From: Metellina segmentata
Lineage: Eukaryota; Arthropoda; Arachnida; Araneae; Tetragnathidae
Direction of reading: 5' to 3'
Length of the DNA stretch: 64,000 nucleotides
Assembly: GCA_947359465.1 (NCBI GenBank)
Contig: OX375875.1
Span: forward strand, 59,273,981 to 59,337,980
Under the pieces are notes generated by a model, which saw only the letters and a list, made by a program, of their open reading frames with translations, was not told the origin of the DNA and did no database searches. This document shows, piece after piece, positions 35,641 to 46,705 of the stretch. Within the stretch, counting starts at the first letter, position 1, and each line of letters starts with the position of its first letter. The translations under genes were made by a program, and so were the position numbers.

Positions 35641-36759
35641 AGGATGTGGGATTTAATAATGAATATGCTTTTACCCACCTTTTGCACAAATGTGGTCGGC
35701 GTTTTTATGAATAAGCTATTAGCGCTTATTCAAGACAACTTGTCAATGGTATAAAATATCATTATACTATATACTCAACAACAAAACAGCTTATTCATTT
35801 GGAAGAGACGATAGCCTTTTATGCTTTCCAAAAAACTCGATAGTGTTAAAGAAAATAAATTGACATTGAAAATACTAAGTTAAGAATCACCTCATGCCAT
35901 GGAATGTCTTTCATTTTACAAAATCTGTGGGTACTTCAATGAATTACTTGCATTTTAAGCTTATCAAAGTTAAACGTATAGATAATCACCAGTATTTCAC
36001 TGTTTTTTTTTTTTTGAAGGCTTATTCCGTTATAAATGATTGGTTGTTTTCTAAGTCAATAGTTCTTCTTTTAGAGATAAATACAACACTTATTACGTTT
36101 ATGATACTAAAAATACTTGTTTGAAGTAACCAAACAATAAAAGTTCGGCGCTTTAATTAAACTGACACTATTCAAAGCCACCTGTAGCTCGATCTAATAA
36201 CCGAAGTAGCACTAACATTTGGCGAGGAGACTATTTAAGATAAGGGAATGATTGCGGGAAAAAAAATAATAGTTACAAAAGAAATTGTGGCAGTTGTGGA
36301 GGTTTTTCAAGACAACTAATTGTGTACAAATCTAACTATTTATGCATACAAATTACTCATCTACTTCAAAACATTTCTCTTAATTTTTAAGTAAGTTTAT
36401 TGGTAATTTGCATGCGGTTCTACATTATACATCTCGCAAACAGGTAACAAATCATTTTTACGCTCTCATACACGTCTAGAAAGAAATATGAATGGTTTAA
36501 AATTACCATAATATCCGCGGTCATTAAAATGCCATTTGCTAAAGTCAACTCAAAAGCAAGTTTAGGAAAAATAATTTTATAAAGAGGATAAAATCACATT
36601 ATTATATTTGGATCGACCACTTATTCTATTCGAAACACCCCAGACATCTAAATATTTACTTTCATTCTCCTGGCTTCAAATTTTCTCTTCGTTTTTATAG
36701 TAATGTGAAAAATTTATGATAGCTCGTTATCTAAACGCCTAGCAGCCGAACGATGAGCA
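35641..36759. other. AT-rich noncoding stretch
   Basis: Nothing recognised. Confidence 0.5.
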
Positions 36760-37459
36760 TTTGTCAACAAGAATTTTAAAATTAAAATAGATCTAAAGTA
36801 AAAAGTGCAGGGCACTCGTCCAATGTTTGCCAGATATAGGCTGCCCTAGGTCACACGAATCAAAGTCTGGGGAATCAGCAAGAAATGTTTGGTGGAAGTA
36901 GGCCCAGAGACGGTCATGACCAGCAAGAAATCTCAACTTGGCAACTATTTCTCGTCTAGAAGAGTGTGGGTCAGTTGAAATGCAGTCGCATACGATGCTC
37001 CAAGGATTTGGAGACAACAAGACTCCGCTTCAAATTTTTTTATGTATCAGTTTTATAAGTAATTTTGACACATGCTCTGAAAAATTATGCACCACCATAA
37101 CTCTTTGTTTGGCTAAAATGTTCATTTTTTTTATTTCCCGGCACAATATACTATTCCCCACTGTAGAGGTAATCTGCTGTGTCTTTTAATGGCGTCCTGA
37201 TCTCCTGATCCACAAGACAGTTGTGTCGTTTATTATAAGACAGTTCTTGGAGAGCGGAACTAGAGACCAAAAGAGTGACAGCTTTCTGAACTGAGGAAAG
37301 ACGAAGCTTGAATTGTTGCAGGATTATAAAATGTGCCTCTATTTTCCCATCAAAATGCATTGTAAAAGCTCCAACAGGTAAATAAAAACCAAACAGTGCA
37401 CAAAGGACTCCAGTTTCTAAGCAATAATCCATATGTTGAATCCATATGTAAGAATCCAT
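36760..37459 (-). pseudogene. Non-LTR retrotransposon remnant: RNase H domain to C-terminus
   Basis: Read on the minus strand from 37459, the first frame has 'MHFDGKIEAHFIILQQFKLRLSS' and 'QKAVTLLVSSSALQEL', matching the 'DGE.EAI..AL..L' and 'A.ILSDS.AAL.AL' blocks of retrotransposon RNase H. The catalytic Asp of the second block is replaced by Ser. A middle part with a stop and a frameshift follows. Bases 37020-36793 then read 'PWSIVCDC', 'RREIVAKLRFLAGHDRL', and 'DSPDFDSCDLGQPISG'. One more frameshift gives 'LDECPALF', the last Cys of a terminal zinc-knuckle. The order is as in the 3' end of spider-type non-LTR ORF2. The element is dead and RT is absent. Confidence 0.75.
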
Positions 37460-37880
37460 ATGAACGTGTAACCATCAATGTTGTTGAAATCAAGTTAATA
37501 CTTTCCATAGCAATAGACCGGAGAGAAATTTCTTCAGAATCACATCCTTTATAGTTACCTTCACTTCATGATAAAAATTAACGTCAATGTCCAGGAAATC
37601 TAAATACCCTATAGGTTCACATTAGTTTTAAGTAAATCCATAAAGGAATATCTATTAGCAGTTCCCATGTTTTGTGAATAAATAAAATGAATTGTTACGA
37701 CAGATTTCACCGACATAGCATAATATAATCATGTTCCTGACTATGCCTGATGGACGACGACCATCTAAGTACAGTATAAGATATATGAATTCCTAAATTA
37801 GAATTCCTCTTTACATTTTAGGTAATTTATTGATTGATGCTTTTAAACTGATGCAAAATACAAAAATGCTCAAAATATTT
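37460..37880. other. AT-rich noncoding stretch
   Basis: Nothing recognised. Confidence 0.5.
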
Positions 37881-38670
37881 ACAAAAGATTCTTTTTGGTT
37901 TTGACCAGAAAGAACAACTTTAAGCTGAACACAAATGGATGTGCTAGATCATCCATCGATTCTCTATTTCAGATCAATCCCTAAAAATTTACATAAATTC
38001 CTCTTCTCTCAAATTGAATTTAGGTCCACGCGATGTCTCATTCCTCCAATTCTGGTCATCATTTCGCGAAAAGATTTGCATTCAAAGATTATTTTCGGTT
38101 TTGCCCAGAAACAACAACTTGAAACTGTACACAAATATATGAGCTAGATCATCCCCATCGACTCTCTATTTTAGATCAATAATCCCAATAAATGCACATA
38201 CATTCCTCTTCTCTCAAATTGAATTTAGGTCCACGCGATTTCTTATTCCTCTAATTCTGGTCATCATTTTGCGAAAAGATTTGCATTCAAAGATTTTTTT
38301 CGGTTTTGACCAGAAACAATAGCTTTAAGATGAACAAAAATAGATGCGCTAGATCATCCATCTATTCTCTATTTTAGATCAATCCCTAAAAATGCACATA
38401 AATTCCTCTTTTCTCAAACTGAATTTAGGTTCACGCGATTTCTTCTTCCTCTAATTCTGGTCATCATTCTGCAAAAAGCTTTGCATTCAAAGATTATTTT
38501 CGGTTTGGACCAGAAACAATGAATTCAAGCTGAACACAGATGAGCTAGATCATCCATTGATTCTCAATTTTAGATCAATCCCTAAAAATGCACATAAATT
38601 CCTCTTCTCTCAAATTGAATTTAGGTCCACGCGATTTCTTATTCCTAATTCTGGTCATCATTTTGCGATT
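37881..38670. repeat. Four-copy tandem repeat, about 202-bp unit
   Basis: The block '(c)aaagatt.ttttcggtttt' recurs near 37883, 38083, 38288 and 38488. Each unit continues with 'gaccagaaa.aa', 'gctagatcatccat', 'agatcaat', 'caca(t)aaattcctcttctctcaaattg' and 'aattctggtcatcat'. Unit 4 is shortened near its start. Confidence 0.95.
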
Positions 38671-39372
38671 AATGCCAATAAAGTTAATGCCCTTTTAATT
38701 GATACCAATTACTCTTGTAAGGCGATTAATAAATACCAAGCGATGCAGTGGAGAGCAGAAAAAGGGAAGTGGGAAAAATTGCAAACTAAATCGGAACCTA
38801 TCGATGCGCTTCGCTCATAATTAAATTTAATGTCCTTCCCGAAGTCCCGCTACTCCCTGGAGGACTCCCCCCAAATGTAGAGTAATCCAGGAGATAATGC
38901 CCGACGGAAAATGATCGCGAGTAGTAGTCGTGGATGTCTGTGAGAGAGTCCATCAGAAAGCTCCTCATTGGTTGAGATGATGGATGGACGGACACTGGTC
39001 ATTAGGGCTTTTCTCTCCCTCAACACAAAGCGGCCGAGGGATTGAAAGGAGGTTCTAAAGTGGATGGGGAAGGCCGTTTGTGGGATTTGTAAGTCAGAAT
39101 AAAAAGGGGAATCAATCTTCTCCTTCCGAGTAATATCAATGCGAAATGTGAGCGTGATCCTGGAGATTATTTTGTGTACCACACATTAATATTAGATCTC
39201 CCATATTACTCACTAAACTTAGTACGATTAAAGAAAGTTCCATTATAAAAATAGTGGAAAGTTTTGTATTGTTCCGAATTATGAAACTTGATAATTTAGT
39301 GAGTATTTTTGTTTGTCGGTATCTCAGAGGGTTTATCCACTGCGAGTTGTGCATGGCGCAGTTTCGAAACCT
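38671..39372. other. GC-richer island at 38690-39180, no gene recognised
   Basis: Repeat-free, with 'cccgctactccctggaggactcc' type sequence around 38846-38868. Open frames lie on both strands without recognisable domains. Confidence 0.4.
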
Positions 39373-39582
39373 GTAACTTACCCTGGTGTAATTCTTTTTT
39401 CTATGTAAGTGAAACTTTCCATGTGTGGGAATGTCCATCTTGTGAATGGCGGAGCTATATCAAATATTACCTTTATGACTTACCCTGGTGTAATTCTTTC
39501 TTCTATGTAAGTGAAACTTTAAATTTGAGGGAATGTCCATCTTGTGAATGGCGAAGCTCGATCAAAGATTACCTTTATGACA
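39373..39582 (+). repeat. Two tandem 102-bp units, in frame (34 codons each)
   Basis: The block 'cttaccctggtgtaattctt' recurs at 39377 and 39479. Because 102 is a multiple of three, a plus-strand open frame (39309-39641) repeats a 34-residue peptide with 'LPWCNSFFYVSET' and 'ECPSCEWRS'. The frame runs on into an R-D repeat tail ('cgaccaaccaacta'), so coding is doubtful. Confidence 0.9.
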
Positions 39583-40232
39583 TGAAACCCGACCAACCAA
39601 CTAACCCAACAACCACTAGCCAACTGAGGTCCCAGATCTAGACTCTATCTGGGAGTGTAGTCGAAAAGACTATATTCGGTAAGAAAATAGTCTCTACGAC
39701 TACTCATTAAAATTGGATCTCTCATGTCATTCTATAAAATACATTGCTAAAATTATGTCTCTACTTTCATTCAAAGGATAATTTCGCTGGATGAAATTTT
39801 TACCATCAGGTTTTCAAAGAAAACGAACATTTTTATTCGGCGTATAATTTCCTTCACTTGGTCAACTTGTTAGTTTTCTTTTCTGAAACAATACGCACCT
39901 CGGCAAGAAAAGTGACACAAATGAAAAAATAAAAATTTTGATGTTGTGTCATTGAAAAGCATGTATGAGTTGCCCCAGCGTGTTATATTACTATACTATA
40001 GAATATACTAGATGTTACCACCATAAATTCTTACCTAAAATTTAAAAGAAGCTTATACTATTTCACTATACGTTTTATAGTATCCTTTAAGTTGATGTTT
40101 CTCAAATTCTGCAATTTTGAGTTGAGTCACTTTTCTTGCCGGGGTGCGAATATATCACGGTTCAACAAGATCTACATTGGAATCCTGGTCATGGATCTTT
40201 GTAGTGGTTCTGAATAATTCTTGAGTAATCGG
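39583..40232. other. AT-rich noncoding stretch
   Basis: It starts with an R-D-like tail at 39590-39610. Nothing else was recognised. Confidence 0.45.
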
Positions 40233-40247
40233 CCTAGAATAGCTTAG

Positions 40248-40553
40248 GTGGGTAGATATTTTAACTAATGTCACATTAGAGCAGCAAAACAGTCTCTTGG
40301 TGTTGTTCTGGGATCAATCCCGTAGGGAAATATCCGAGGAAAATATCACATAGTTTTTTATCACGGTCAGATGAAGAGTCAACACCTTAGCTGGCGCCCC
40401 ACTCTCCAAACTTCCACACCACGCCAACGTGGACATTTGAGGTCACAACGGATTTAACGTGTACCAGCCCCCATTGTAAACGACGGTATGTTGCTGGATT
40501 CAAACTCACGACAATTTCTATTCTGATGCTCTGCCAACAGGGCTACCGCGGTC
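40248..40553 (-). repeat. SINE family A copy with target-site duplication
   Basis: A full-length diverged copy: tail at 40260-40290, body, and tRNA-like head at 40490-40553. It is flanked by 15-base direct repeats 'cctagaatagcttag' (40233-40247) and 'cctaggatagcttag' (40554-40568), 14 of 15 identical. These are the target duplications left by LINE-driven insertion. Confidence 0.9.
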
Positions 40554-40568
40554 CCTAGGATAGCTTAG

Positions 40569-41060
40569 AGCGACGAACCAATTAAAATCAAATTTCAAAG
40601 TTTTCTAATTCACCAAAATAGTCCTACTTTTTAAAATGTCCTGACTGTGGTCCATAAAGCACAGGAACAAAAAACTTTAGCTGTAATTTATACCTAGCAC
40701 CCTGATCCAAATACAACCTGAGAACTATTCAAAGAAGTAGAGTTTAAATTTTGAAGTTACACAATATTATTTCTCCTACTTCATTTAACCCCTTGGGTAT
40801 AGATTTATTTGGAAAAAAAAAGTAGTTCGGATTATCGTTTGCATAATAGTTACTGTTATATTTTCGTACTATTATCTGCACACTAATTACTGTTACATTT
40901 TGATATTATCGTTTGCGCACTAGTTACTGTTATATTTTCGTATAATTTCGTTTGATAAGAATGGCAACAGTATGAGAGAGATCTCACAGTTTCTGATCTC
41001 CTCGTTTATTCTAAAAAAAGAATGTCTGATAACGCAGCCGTGTAAACATTTCTATGTACG
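40569..41060. repeat. Noncoding stretch with a tandem repeat of about 40-bp units at 40838-40955
   Basis: Three imperfect units carry 'attatcgtttgc', 'taattactgtta' or 'tagttactgtta', and 'tattttcgta'. Nothing else was seen. Confidence 0.7.
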
Positions 41061-41145
41061 ATCAGAGCAGAACACTTCGTAATTTTGAGACACGCGGTCA
41101 GATGACGAGGTCAATTTCTGAGTTTACACTCTTCTCCAAACTTAC
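41061..41145 (-). repeat. SINE family A body fragment
   Basis: Only the middle of the body remains ('cgtaattttgagaca', 'cggtcagatgacgaggtcaa', 'ctctccaaactt' type blocks). Confidence 0.75.
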
Positions 41146-41927
41146 TTACTTAAAGTGCGCTAATCCAAAAACGGTCCTTGGCTCAATCTAGTTATCTAGT
41201 TTGGAATTCGTGTAACCCTCCTATTGCTACCCGCGACTGTACCAACTTGGATACTATATCTTCCTGACGTGTGTTATAGAAAATATCAAAAGTTTTTCGG
41301 AGGAACTGTCAAAATTTACTGTGGAAAAATTTTAAGCAACCAAATCTTAAAACTTACAAAGTTTAATTATTTTTGAATTAAAGCAAAATTTATAAGTATT
41401 ATTTGGATGATTATAATGCATAATTTTTTTGTTTAATCGTTTTTCATGTTCACTGTATATCGCTAAAAGATGGTTAGATCTTATACAACAAGACAATCCA
41501 TATTTTAGGAACCTTTTTTAAATTATGATTGAACTTCCTCCGAGCCCACTGACAGTCAGCATCGAATGTCCGGATCTGCTTAGATTCCACATCCCTCGAT
41601 CTTTCTTGCTGTTGACGTTGTCTATAATTCTTCTGAAGTTTATTATGCATACATTTGAACATTTTGTTATACAAATATATGTTTATGATTTTCCACACTT
41701 CTAAGTCCGATATCTAAACAAGCATTAAATATTTAGGTTTTATTTCTATTATCATTTGTAGACAAAAACAAAGGACACCTCAAACGTCGTAATCGCACAA
41801 AGGAGGTTGGAGCTAAACTAAATTAATGTGAGCGACAATGCGCATTTTCGTGACTCAACTTTGTACTGTGATTTCATCAGCAGATGACGCGAGATCGATG
41901 AGTAGTTATAACACTCTTTATATTCTG
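41146..41927. other. AT-rich noncoding stretch
   Basis: No gene or repeat family recognised. Confidence 0.5.
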
Positions 41928-42130
41928 TGCCGACTGACCGGTCTAGTGGTTAAGGTGTAGGCCTCTGGATAGGAAGGTTCCCAGTTGAAATCCGGGGTCA
42001 GGGCATGGATATAAAATTGTGCTGTCTATGTTAGGGACAATGATGGCCGCCCATTGGGTGCTCCTTTACAAATGACCATCGCTTCCGACCATTACGGACA
42101 GTAAGGATTGAATTCCAATACGGTCATAAG
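41928..42130 (+). repeat. tRNA-like SINE, type B (best copy)
   Basis: The head reads 'gactgaccggtctagtggttaag' (A box near 41938-41950), with a degenerate B box 'ggttcccagttgaaatcc' at 41976-41993. The body has 'gggcatgga', 'gccgcccattgggtgctcctttac' and 'gcttccgaccattacgg' type blocks. The head matches that of the chimeric SINE at 10961. Confidence 0.75.
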
Positions 42131-43163
42131 TATAAAAAAATGTTTTATGCTCTATTGAACGCGATATCGTTCATTTATGTATCATTTGTATTTTTCAAGT
42201 TATTAAATATTACGTGTTTGCCTTTTCGGTGACAATCAAAAATAAAGCGTGGTACCCCGGTTTCGAAAGGCAAGACGCAATCTACATCAAAAAGTAACGC
42301 AGATACAGTGAAATCAGAAATAAGCTTTCAAGGTTTTCAATAGTCACAAAACTGAAGATTAAGTATTTCACAAACAAATTAAACGGATTTTAGACAGCGC
42401 GCACAACGTGAACATGCAGCAAATACTCTAAGACAACACAAGTTTTCGCTGTCCTTGACTGTTCCCTGTTGACTTGGAGAAAATAAAACAAGGATTAAGC
42501 CATCATGACATGAGTATTCTGTCAGATTCTCCCTTTCCATTTCTTCCCCTCTACTTTTTTGTGAACAAAGATTTCCTATAGGGAGCAAAATGTCGGATGT
42601 TTAAGATCTCAAACGGATTTACAAAAAATTCCATCACAAAAAAAAAAAAAAAAAAAAAAAAAAAACGCGCTTCGCGACAGCAAATAACACGTCACCCCTC
42701 CCCGAACGAAACGATTTACTCTATTCATAGGCGTAGAGCGGAGATTTCGCCGAAGTCTTATCGCATCGGCGACCATCAGAAATGACAAACGGTTTTAGTG
42801 GATAAAAAGGCGCTGTGTATGTATGTGTCTACACTAAATTGAGGAAATTTTTTCCTCCCAGAAAATGTATCGGATTGTAGCTGTCAACTGCGTCTACTTT
42901 TCTCTTATGCTTCGTTTATCATTTGTATCCCCCCGCAGTTATTTCCAGATTTCATTCCGAGTTGCTGGAAAAAAAGTTCAGAAAATTCAGCAGATGACTG
43001 ATTTGCTGACTCATTAGTAAGTCCAGTAGTATCCAGTTTCGTGTGTGGGTGCTGTGTTTCGGTACTAAGGCGTGACGAAAGCAATTTTCGCCATTTTCCG
43101 ATTTCGGTTGGGTAATTAGCGGTCATGCAAACAATAATTTTTAAAAAATCTAAAAGTACCTTC
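42131..43163. other. Noncoding stretch with a poly(A) tract and a small CpG-bearing block
   Basis: A run of A occupies about 42638-42664, followed by 'acgcgcttcgcgacag' and a GC-richer patch to 42790. No gene was recognised. Confidence 0.45.
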
Positions 43164-43173
43164 ACTTTACAAT

Positions 43174-43361
43174 GTGGTAATGGTAATTTTAGTTAACGTC
43201 GTACTAGAGCAACACAACGGGCTATTGACGACGGTCCGGGATCAGTCCCTTAAGGGAAAGATCCGAGGACAACACCTCGTAATTTTGAACCTCGGTCAGA
43301 TGACGAAGTAACACCTGAGCTGGCACCCCACTCTCCAAACTTCCACGCCAACCCAACGTGA
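43174..43361 (-). repeat. 5'-truncated SINE family A with 10-bp target duplication
   Basis: The tail and body are well preserved (43190-43361), but the tRNA-like head is missing. Direct repeats 'actttacaat' at 43164-43173 and 43362-43371 flank it exactly. This shows insertion of an already truncated copy, as expected from incomplete target-primed reverse transcription. Confidence 0.88.
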
Positions 43362-43371
43362 ACTTTACAAT

Positions 43372-44169
43372 ATGAAAAATATTTCAATGAAACGCTAGAA
43401 CTCATAAGGTATTCAGTAGGAATTACAATGTATTACTTACGATACTTAAAAAAAAGGAGTGATCTCTGACTGTGTAGCAGCTTGTGCGTTACTTTAATCA
43501 TTTTTAATTGCAGGTATTTAATGATTAATTTGAACGTGGATGAAATTAAAGATATTCAACAATACCTGCAGTATTATCCACGTTCAAATCTACAATATTG
43601 TGTAGAAGAGCAGAAACTCATTAACTGACTAAATCAAATTTTACTGATAAACTCAACGACTTGTTTTAGGTCAAAAAATGAAAATTTTTAGAAGTTTGTG
43701 TCTTTTATATTTTGAAAACATGCTTCTAATGATAATGTGTTTGTTTCTCATCCTCAAGAAAATAAGCATTTATTGTCTTCTAAAAAGCACGAGTTAATGA
43801 GTTTCTGCTCTAAGACGACGATATCAACTACGCTGAAAAAAGCTAAAAATAAGCACACACGGCTCTAAGAAATTGAAAACAGATTCAGTAGTGTAATAAT
43901 TATAACTGAAATATATAAATTACAGCGTAGAAATATATTCAGTTACTAAACGCTAATGATAATCAAGAATCACAAGATATATTAGGATGAAGGTATAAAA
44001 TATTGACCATTGAAATAGATTATGCTGTTTATCAAAAGAATTTAATAATATCTACAATACCATCTACGTTCAAGTCTACGGTATCGCCGGACTAGAGCCA
44101 CAACGTCAAAAATCACATTAAAAAATTCCATCCATTAAAAAAAATTACTGTCCTGTTTAAAGACTACTA
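43372..44169. repeat. AT-rich stretch with nested inverted repeats
   Basis: A 13-base perfect inverted pair (TTTGAACGTGGAT at 43529-43541, complement at 43576-43588) encloses GCAGGTATT-like ends, and is overlapped by GCAGGTATT at 43510-43518 with AATACCTGC at 43561-43569. A second perfect pair of 20 bases lies at 43607-43626 and 43792-43811. No gene or known element was recognised. Confidence 0.75.
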
Positions 44170-45731
44170 TACAGTGTGTATCGAAATGATAGGTCCACCC
44201 ACATTTTTCAAAGTTTCGACTCTTAATTTAGAATAAGAATCACTTTTTTGGTGGAGATAATTATACAATAATCGTTATAACTATTTAGGAAGCAATTTGT
44301 TAAAAATAAATAATTCATTTTTATTTTACGCAAATTTTCATTTTGAGATCGTTTTGAAAAGATAGGTCCACCTTTATAAATTGCACCAAAACGTTTATTT
44401 CCACAAAATTTGCATAAATATCACAGTTTAATCTTACTGATTGATTACGCTGGCTGCTGTGGAGGTATTTAAACAGATTTGAACATCACATTGCATTCAA
44501 ATGAAATGGTTCGTCATTGCAGTCTTCATCTGATCGAGCAGGGGAAAATTGATGAATTTAAGAAGTGTGGAAATTGAAAAGAGACAAAACTAAACTTTTA
44601 AACAGATCGCATAATGTTGTAAAGAATTTTATGCGACTTTGAAATGCTTATGGCACTAAAAAAACATCTGGGCGGCCATCAAAAGTGACACCTCGACAAA
44701 GAAGGAGTATCGTAAAAGATTTAAAATCTGAAAATACGAGCTTATCCACTTTGGCCAGGCAACAAAACCCCTCCAATATCAAAATCTACGGCCCATAGAG
44801 TAGTAAAGAAGTTCGGCAATTTAGTTTACTGGAAGAGGAAAGCAGCTCCTAAATTAACTAAAGAGCACAAAAAAAAGTGATTGAAATTTGCACAGGAAGT
44901 GATGTCCTGGAAAGAAGACTGACATCGATTGATATTCAGTGATGAAAAAAATTCAACCTGGATGGTCCAGATGGCTGGTAGTATTATTGGCACGATCTAC
45001 GTACCGATAGAGAGATATTCTCGAAGAGGCAAGCTGGAGGTGGTTCCGTTATGCTATGGGCCGGATTTGGACGTGCAGGAAAAACTGATATAGCATTTGT
45101 AGACAATCGTTTGAATGCTGCAGCCTACCAACAGCTGCTTGAACAATATTTTCTTCCACAATCAGAGCACATTGGAGGCCCGTTCTTTATGTTCCAACAG
45201 GGCGATGCTCCTGTGCATACTGCAAATTCCACCTTTGAATGGTTTCTGGATAATGATGTACATATTATCGATTGGTCACTTTGCAGCCTCGACCTGAATC
45301 CGGTAGAAAACAAAAGGGGCATACTCACAAGAGCAGTGTATGCAGGCGGAAGGCTGTACAACTGTACTACAGACTTAAAAAAAACGCTATTTCCTCCGAT
45401 TGGGCAAAAATCGAGACAAACTCTTTACAAAAACTAGTAGAAACTATGCCGAATAGAATTTATGAGCTCATTCTGAAAAACGGTGGGAAAATTTCGTATT
45501 AGTTGAACACTAATTCGATGTTTGGTTCAGTGGACCTATCTTTTTGAAACAGCTGTTTCACATAATTTTTATCTTCCGTATAATTCCTATGATTTGTATA
45601 TTATTTATGCATAATTTTTTCATTGTGAACTAACGTAGTTTATAAAATAGTACTTTGTACACAGTAAAACTTTTTAAACCAACATAACTTCCGATTTTAC
45701 TAGTGGACCTATCATTTAGATACGCACTGTA
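44170..45731 (+). mobile_element. Tc3-like Tc1/mariner element with bipartite inverted repeats
   Basis: The outer ends are TACAGTGTGTATCGAAATGA and, in complement, TACAGTGCGTATCTAAATGA; both continue into 'taggtccac'. Inner inverted copies of the same 'gataggtccac' motif lie at 44351-44371 and 45530-45550 (21 bases, two mismatches). Two transposase-binding sites per end is the arrangement known for Tc3. The ends carry TA. Confidence 0.9.
44499..45502 (+). pseudogene. Tc3-like transposase, decayed
   Basis: Homology runs from an ATG near 44499 to a stop at 45500-45502 ('NGGKISY' end) but is broken by several frameshifts and stops. The longest intact piece, 45051-45437, has 'MLWAGFGRAGKTDIAFVD', 'FQQGDAPVHTA' and 'SLDLNPVENK'. 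In active relatives the middle motif is QQDNAPxH, so the second catalytic Asp is replaced by Gly, and the Trp after the Glu motif is lost. The last part (45440-45502) is in another frame. Dead copy. Confidence 0.88.
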
Positions 45732-46229
45732 TATATAATATAGCTCTTCAGTACCTTCTTTTTTTATTCTAGATCACTTCAAAACATGCTAAGTCAATTT
45801 CTCTTTCTGTGAAATTATCTCTCAAACAATTATTTGAAAAAAAATGCATGCTTGAGACTTGCTTTTTATTTTCTAATTGTTTCTTGTCCCTACTGTTGTA
45901 TCTTGTAATTTTGTAACAACAAAATTTGCTTTTCTCAGTATGCGCAAATTTTCTGCAAAAAAGAAGTCGATCCATTGATTGTCAAATCACTGCAAGTTTA
46001 CTTTCATAGTATTCCGCAGGCGCCTCCCAAAATTCAAACCTCGTGTTTTGAGAACAGTGAGTACTAAAAAAATTAGTTGTTGGGCCAATTAAATCAGATA
46101 CACTCCTACACGAGCAATTCGCAATTTTCCCTACCGCTTTGTTCTTAAAACTTTGAGGGTCCCACAATTTCCTAGCATAGCAGAATTGCTTTCAGCCCAC
46201 AGCACATGCAATGATTTCTTAACCACATA
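45732..46229. other. AT-rich noncoding stretch
   Basis: Nothing recognised. Confidence 0.5.
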
Positions 46230-46690
46230 TATTGGTTGAAAGAATCCTTGGAGATTCAATTGGTCAAGATGGTTTGAAGTTATGCAGAGAAGACTGCAGA
46301 TTACAGGATGGACGCCTCAGAGGTTTACCAACAACAAGAGGAGTACAACAAAATGGTACATCAATTTCATAAAACAAAAATAATCTTTTTGGTGTATTTT
46401 GGTTTAAAAACCAATGGAAAGGTCCAAATTACGCTAAAAATGGATTTTTACTCCATTTGTAATTTTTAAGAATTAATTTTAAGGTAATAAATAATTTATA
46501 CGTAATACTATGTAAAAATGTATTATGCACAATAATGTATATATAAGTATGTAGTATGTTAAATAAGGGGTACATATATAGAGTGCACGGTCTCTTAAGT
46601 ACAGACACGATATCTTAAAAAATAGTTTTCACAATAACGGTAATATCTAAAAAGTAACTTTTGTAACATGACCACACAAGTGAGTTTAAA
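46230..46690 (-). repeat. Dispersed repeat R-E copy
   Basis: Diverged partner of 24830-25300, including an inverted R-B block near 46260-46345. Confidence 0.55.
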
Positions 46691-46705
46691 AGTAATACCC
46701 TAATT

